This document shows, in pieces, positions 61,874 to 64,000 of a stretch of DNA of 64,000 nt (within the stretch, counting starts at the first letter, position 1; every line of letters begins with the position of its first letter). The notes below the pieces were generated by a model. That model was not told the DNA's origin and made no database searches. It saw nothing but the letters and a program-made list of their open reading frames with translations. The stretch is from Prosthecobacter debontii (lineage in GTDB: Bacteria > Verrucomicrobiota > Verrucomicrobiia > Verrucomicrobiales > Verrucomicrobiaceae), in assembly GCF_900167535.1 (NCBI RefSeq), contig NZ_FUYE01000008.1, positions 186,001-250,000 on the forward strand, written 5' to 3'. The position numbers and the translations under genes are program-made.

Positions 61874-61999
61874 GGTGAACAAGGCGCTGGTGCCAACCAC
61901 CTGGGCTGCCCTGTCGTCGGAGCGCTCCGTAACTCGAACCCGCCTTCCCGTTTCCACGCTCACCCCGCCCCGGCGGTCGGCACAGCTTAATCGTTCGCC
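61874..61999 (+). other. attC site B5
   Basis: 126-bp site from GGTGAAC (61874-61880) to GTTCGCC (61993-61999). Arms GCGCTGGTGCCAACCACCTG and GCCCCGGCGGTCGGCACAGC pair with one extra base on the left. Its left arm recurs as the half-site at 51535-51571. Confidence 0.85.
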
Positions 62000-62007
62000 C
62001 AACCCAA

Positions 62008-62415
62008 ATGAGTGACGCCACCAGAATCAGCGCAGGCAGTGTCTTGGGTTCCTTGGCGCTGGGACTTGTCGTTGGATTGGGTATCGGCGGTCTTAGTGTC
62101 CTCTTTACAGGCCCAGGCCATGGTTGGGGTTCTGGAGTCATCTCGTCTTTGAGCATCGTAGGCGCACCGCTGGCCGGTGTTGCATGGGCCATGCGAGGCG
62201 TGGCACTTGGGAGGACATTTGCTGTGTCCGCCCTGCTGGTAGGATTCGTGACAGATGTATGGCTTGTGATCGCGACAGTCGGCGAAGGAACCTCTTATTT
62301 GGGCAAGGTTTTGAGTGCGACGCCTTTGCTGCTGCTCTGGTTGGTGCTTTTCATTGGATGGCAGCTTGTCGCAGCCATTGCGGTTCAGACTCCCACATCG
62401 ACAACCTCACCATGA
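62008..62415 (+). CDS. Small four-TM membrane protein (cassette)
   Basis: A 135-aa protein with about four hydrophobic segments (LGSLALGLVVGLGIGGLSVL; ISSLSIVGAPLAGVAWAM; FAVSALLVGFVTDVWLVI; LLLLWLVLFIGWQLVAAIAV). It starts 8 bp after the core of site B5. No family recognised. Confidence 0.65.
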   Translation: MSDATRISAGSVLGSLALGLVVGLGIGGLSVLFTGPGHGWGSGVISSLSIVGAPLAGVAWAMRGVALGRTFAVSALLVGFVTDVWLVIATVGEGTSYLGKVLSATPLLLLWLVLFIGWQLVAAIAVQTPTSTTSP

Positions 62416-62422
62416 ACACAAG

Positions 62423-62514
62423 GCCGAACAAAACGGATGCAGGCAACGGCTCGTAACCGTCTGTCGTGTCAGCGAATTCTTGCGCCCCGCCGTCGCCACA
62501 GCTTATCGTTAGGC
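62423..62514 (+). other. attC site B6
   Basis: 92-bp site from GCCGAAC (62423-62429) to the canonical GTTAGGC (62508-62514). Left arm CGGATGCAGGCAACGGC pairs with GCCGTCGCCACAGC; it is nearly the same as the left arms of sites B8 and A3. Confidence 0.85.
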
Positions 62515-62522
62515 AGAAATAT

Positions 62523-62978
62523 ATGAACATCAAAATCGACGATCTGTCCGACCCCGAAATAGCTGCATTCCTCGAAGAGCACATTCAAGATATGCGCTCT
62601 GTCTCCCCGCCGGAGAGCAAGCACGCGCTGGACCTAAACGGACTATGGAAGCCGGAGATCGCGTTTTGGACCGCGTGGAATGATGTCGGCTTAGTCGGAT
62701 GCTGCGCACTAAAGACCATTTCCAAGCATGAGGGAGAAGTGAAGTCGATGCGCGTATCAAAGCTATATCGAGGTCGAGGTTTGGGGCAGACGCTTTGTAG
62801 GCACTTGATTTCGGAGGCACAGAAGCGTGGCCTAGATACCTTATTTCTCGAAACAGGATCGATGGATTTCTTTATCCCTGCGCGAAAGCTATATGAAAGA
62901 ATAGGATTTGTTTATTGTGGGCCATTCAGCGGATACAGGCTTGATCCTAATAGCGTGTTCATGACGCGAAAGATATAA
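62523..62978 (+). CDS. GNAT-family acetyltransferase (cassette)
   Basis: A 151-aa GNAT protein. The acetyl-CoA loop is clear: SKLYRGRGLGQTLCRHLISE. Then come LDTLFLETGSMDFFIPARKL and YERIGFVYCGPFSGY, which form the last strands and helix of the fold. Start ATG 62523 lies 8 bp after the site core; the open frame upstream (62466) translates the attC site. The acceptor is unknown; it could be an antibiotic, amino acid or protein. Confidence 0.85.
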   Translation: MNIKIDDLSDPEIAAFLEEHIQDMRSVSPPESKHALDLNGLWKPEIAFWTAWNDVGLVGCCALKTISKHEGEVKSMRVSKLYRGRGLGQTLCRHLISEAQKRGLDTLFLETGSMDFFIPARKLYERIGFVYCGPFSGYRLDPNSVFMTRKI

Positions 62979-62992
62979 GAAATGAAACCTGA

Positions 62993-63091
62993 GCCTAACA
63001 ACGCGATGGAGCCAACTCCGGTAAGTGTCACAGGCCATGCTAACGCATGGCCTGCGCCACTTACCTCTGCGGCTCATCTTAGACGTTAGCC
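62993..63091 (+). other. attC site B7
   Basis: 99-bp site from GCCTAAC (62993-62999) to GTTAGCC (63085-63091), both canonical. Arms GATGGAGCCAACTCCGGTAA and TACCTCTGCGGCTCATC pair with one extra G. The centre is a perfect 10-bp hairpin CAGGCCATGC/GCATGGCCTG. It is the clearest site in the window. Confidence 0.93.
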
Positions 63092-63119
63092 CCAGAAAAG
63101 AAACACTCCCTCTTCAAAG

Positions 63120-63548
63120 ATGAAATACGACGACACGTCTTGGCACTCTGGAGGCAAGTTCCCTGAGGATTTACCACCAGAAGCTGGTGCCACCCACACC
63201 GGCATGTTTGTTGCATGGGCGCTACTTTCGGGCCTTGCTGGCGACGTTCATATTGAGGACTTCCCTGAGAGCATTCCGATGCTCAGAGATCGCACCGTGA
63301 CACCAGGAGCATTTTTCTTGAGTAGCTGTGATGGTAAGTTTACGGACGAAGATCTGAACGACGAGGGGAATGCTTTCACAGCCAGCTACTTCGACTTCGA
63401 GACTGGCAAGTATTTATGCGATTATGGGGACATGCTCGGACGGCAGCTGCCCGAGCTATATTATGTGGCTGATACTTGGGACAATTTTGATTTGCTGAAG
63501 CCAATCATTGACCAACGATATGCAAACTGGAAAGCCGCCAAGGACTAA
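63120..63548 (+). CDS. Small acidic cassette protein (putative immunity-type family)
   Basis: A 142-aa acidic protein with the N-terminal pattern YDDTSWHSGGKFPEDLPPEA followed by GATHTGMFVAWALLSGLAGD and near the end YYVADTWDNFDLLKPIIDQR. This is a recognisable family of small uncharacterised proteins common in genomic islands; I do not trust a DUF number. No TM or signal peptide. The stop lies inside the first core of site B8. Confidence 0.7.
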   Translation: MKYDDTSWHSGGKFPEDLPPEAGATHTGMFVAWALLSGLAGDVHIEDFPESIPMLRDRTVTPGAFFLSSCDGKFTDEDLNDEGNAFTASYFDFETGKYLCDYGDMLGRQLPELYYVADTWDNFDLLKPIIDQRYANWKAAKD

Positions 63549-63633
63549 CAAAAGGATGCAGGCAACGGCTCGTATGGCATCTGTAGTGTCATCGACGCCT
63601 CCCGCTCACGTCGCCTGATCCGGGGCGTTAATC
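63543..63633 (+). other. attC site B8
   Basis: 91-bp site from GACTAAC (63543-63549) to GTTAATC (63627-63633). AAGGATGCAGGCAACG pairs with CGTCGCCTGATCCGG with one extra base on the left. Both cores depart slightly from the consensus. Confidence 0.75.
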
Positions 63634-63641
63634 ACACCATC

Positions 63642-64000
63642 GTGAGCGAGGAAGTCCAGATTCGAGCCCTTCGAGAGGAGGATGATCTTTCAGCCATCAC
63701 GGCCCTTCTTCATGCGGCCTACGCGCCTCTCGCTGAGAGAGGGTTTCGCTACCTGGCCTCCCATCAGGATGATTCGATTACGCTGCAGCGACTGAAGGCG
63801 GGATGGGCTTACGTGGGTACGCTATCGGGCCAAATCGTTGCCACCATCACACTCCGAGCCTCCGAAGCCGATTCCCCCTGTGAATGGTATCGGGAACCGT
63901 CTGTGTTTATTTTCGGTCAGTTTGCCGTGCATCCCGCTTTTCAGCGCCGAGGGATCGGAGAGCGATTGATCCAGAGGATGGAGCATGAGGCCGTTGTTCG
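63642..64000 (+). CDS. GNAT-family acetyltransferase, truncated by window end
   Basis: At least 119 residues from GTG 63642 (or an earlier codon). RALREEDDLSAITALLHAAY is the first helix region, and VFIFGQFAVHPAFQRRGIGE with RLIQRMEHEAVV is the acetyl-CoA-binding block. The 3' end is outside the window. It starts 8 bp after the core of site B8, so it is the next cassette. Confidence 0.85.
   Translation, partial: MSEEVQIRALREEDDLSAITALLHAAYAPLAERGFRYLASHQDDSITLQRLKAGWAYVGTLSGQIVATITLRASEADSPCEWYREPSVFIFGQFAVHPAFQRRGIGERLIQRMEHEAVV

Larger units (their letters stand above)
59205..64000 (+). mobile_element. Integron-like gene-cassette array (right, reading rightwards)
   Basis: Nine plus-strand genes separated by eight attC-like sites, each pairing over long arms with the extra base in the left arm, and each gene starting 9-25 bp after the site's GTTRRRY-like core. 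Stops often lie inside the next site. The array continues past the window edge. No integrase is visible. Its direction is opposite to that of the left array. Confidence 0.85.

Noticed and set aside
50056-64000. Integron integrase, attI site or transposase
   Set aside because: No tyrosine recombinase or transposase reading frame is visible in any part; GTTCGGC at 59205 lacks supporting attI features.

Overview
The window looks like a chromosomal segment of a Verrucomicrobiota bacterium (Verrucomicrobiaceae/Prosthecobacter-like). This is an inference from gene content, since no rRNA is present. The clues are a Planctomycete-type cytochrome C/DUF1549/DUF1553 protein, a DUF1080 glycan protein, many secreted SGNH, esterase and epimerase enzymes, a HpnD-like squalene/phytoene synthase and a short ParC-like topoisomerase. 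No tRNA, rRNA, CRISPR array or complete insertion sequence was seen.

Positions 1-22,400 hold core and catabolic genes: a DUF1080 protein, HlyD-type adaptor, class IV aminotransferase, GNAT, nitrilase-family amidase, mscL with a perfect bidirectional terminator, an hpnD-like pair, dnaA, a set of secreted hydrolase-like genes, a LuxR-type response regulator with its sensor kinase, and a very large (1279 aa) protein with a PD-(D/E)XK-like N-terminus that resembles an uncharacterised defence protein. Next to it lies an array of ~20-bp degenerate hairpin repeats.

Positions 22,800-50,000 hold the PSCyt1/DUF1553 protein, two intergenic repeat fields rich in hairpins, an AGE-family epimerase, gpsA, a small zinc-ribbon/membrane gene pair, alanine dehydrogenase, a halogenase-like flavoprotein, a complete SsuA/SsuC/SsuB-type ABC importer, a secreted esterase, parC-like, an AsmA-like protein, PCD, sufT, queA, an SGNH hydrolase, ribulokinase, an ECF sigma factor, a DUF4112 protein and a BrkB/YihY-type membrane protein.

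Positions 50,050-54,550 and 59,200-64,000 are the most unusual part. Both are arrays of small genes separated by attC-like integron recombination sites: inverted repeats of about 59-127 bp bounded by RYYYAAC/GTTRRRY-like cores, with a one-base bulge on the arm next to the preceding gene. The left array reads on the minus strand and the right array on the plus strand, so they diverge from a 4.6-kb core carrying a NYN/OST-HTH protein, kdsB and pyrG. No integron integrase is visible (a CALIN-like layout). The cassettes encode a double-HEPN protein overlapping a membrane-anchored GNAT-like protein, a barstar-domain protein, small zinc-ribbon and membrane proteins, GNATs, and an NTF2-like pseudogene broken by one amber codon. 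The HEPN/GNAT cassette and the 1279-aa protein are the best candidates for undescribed conflict systems.
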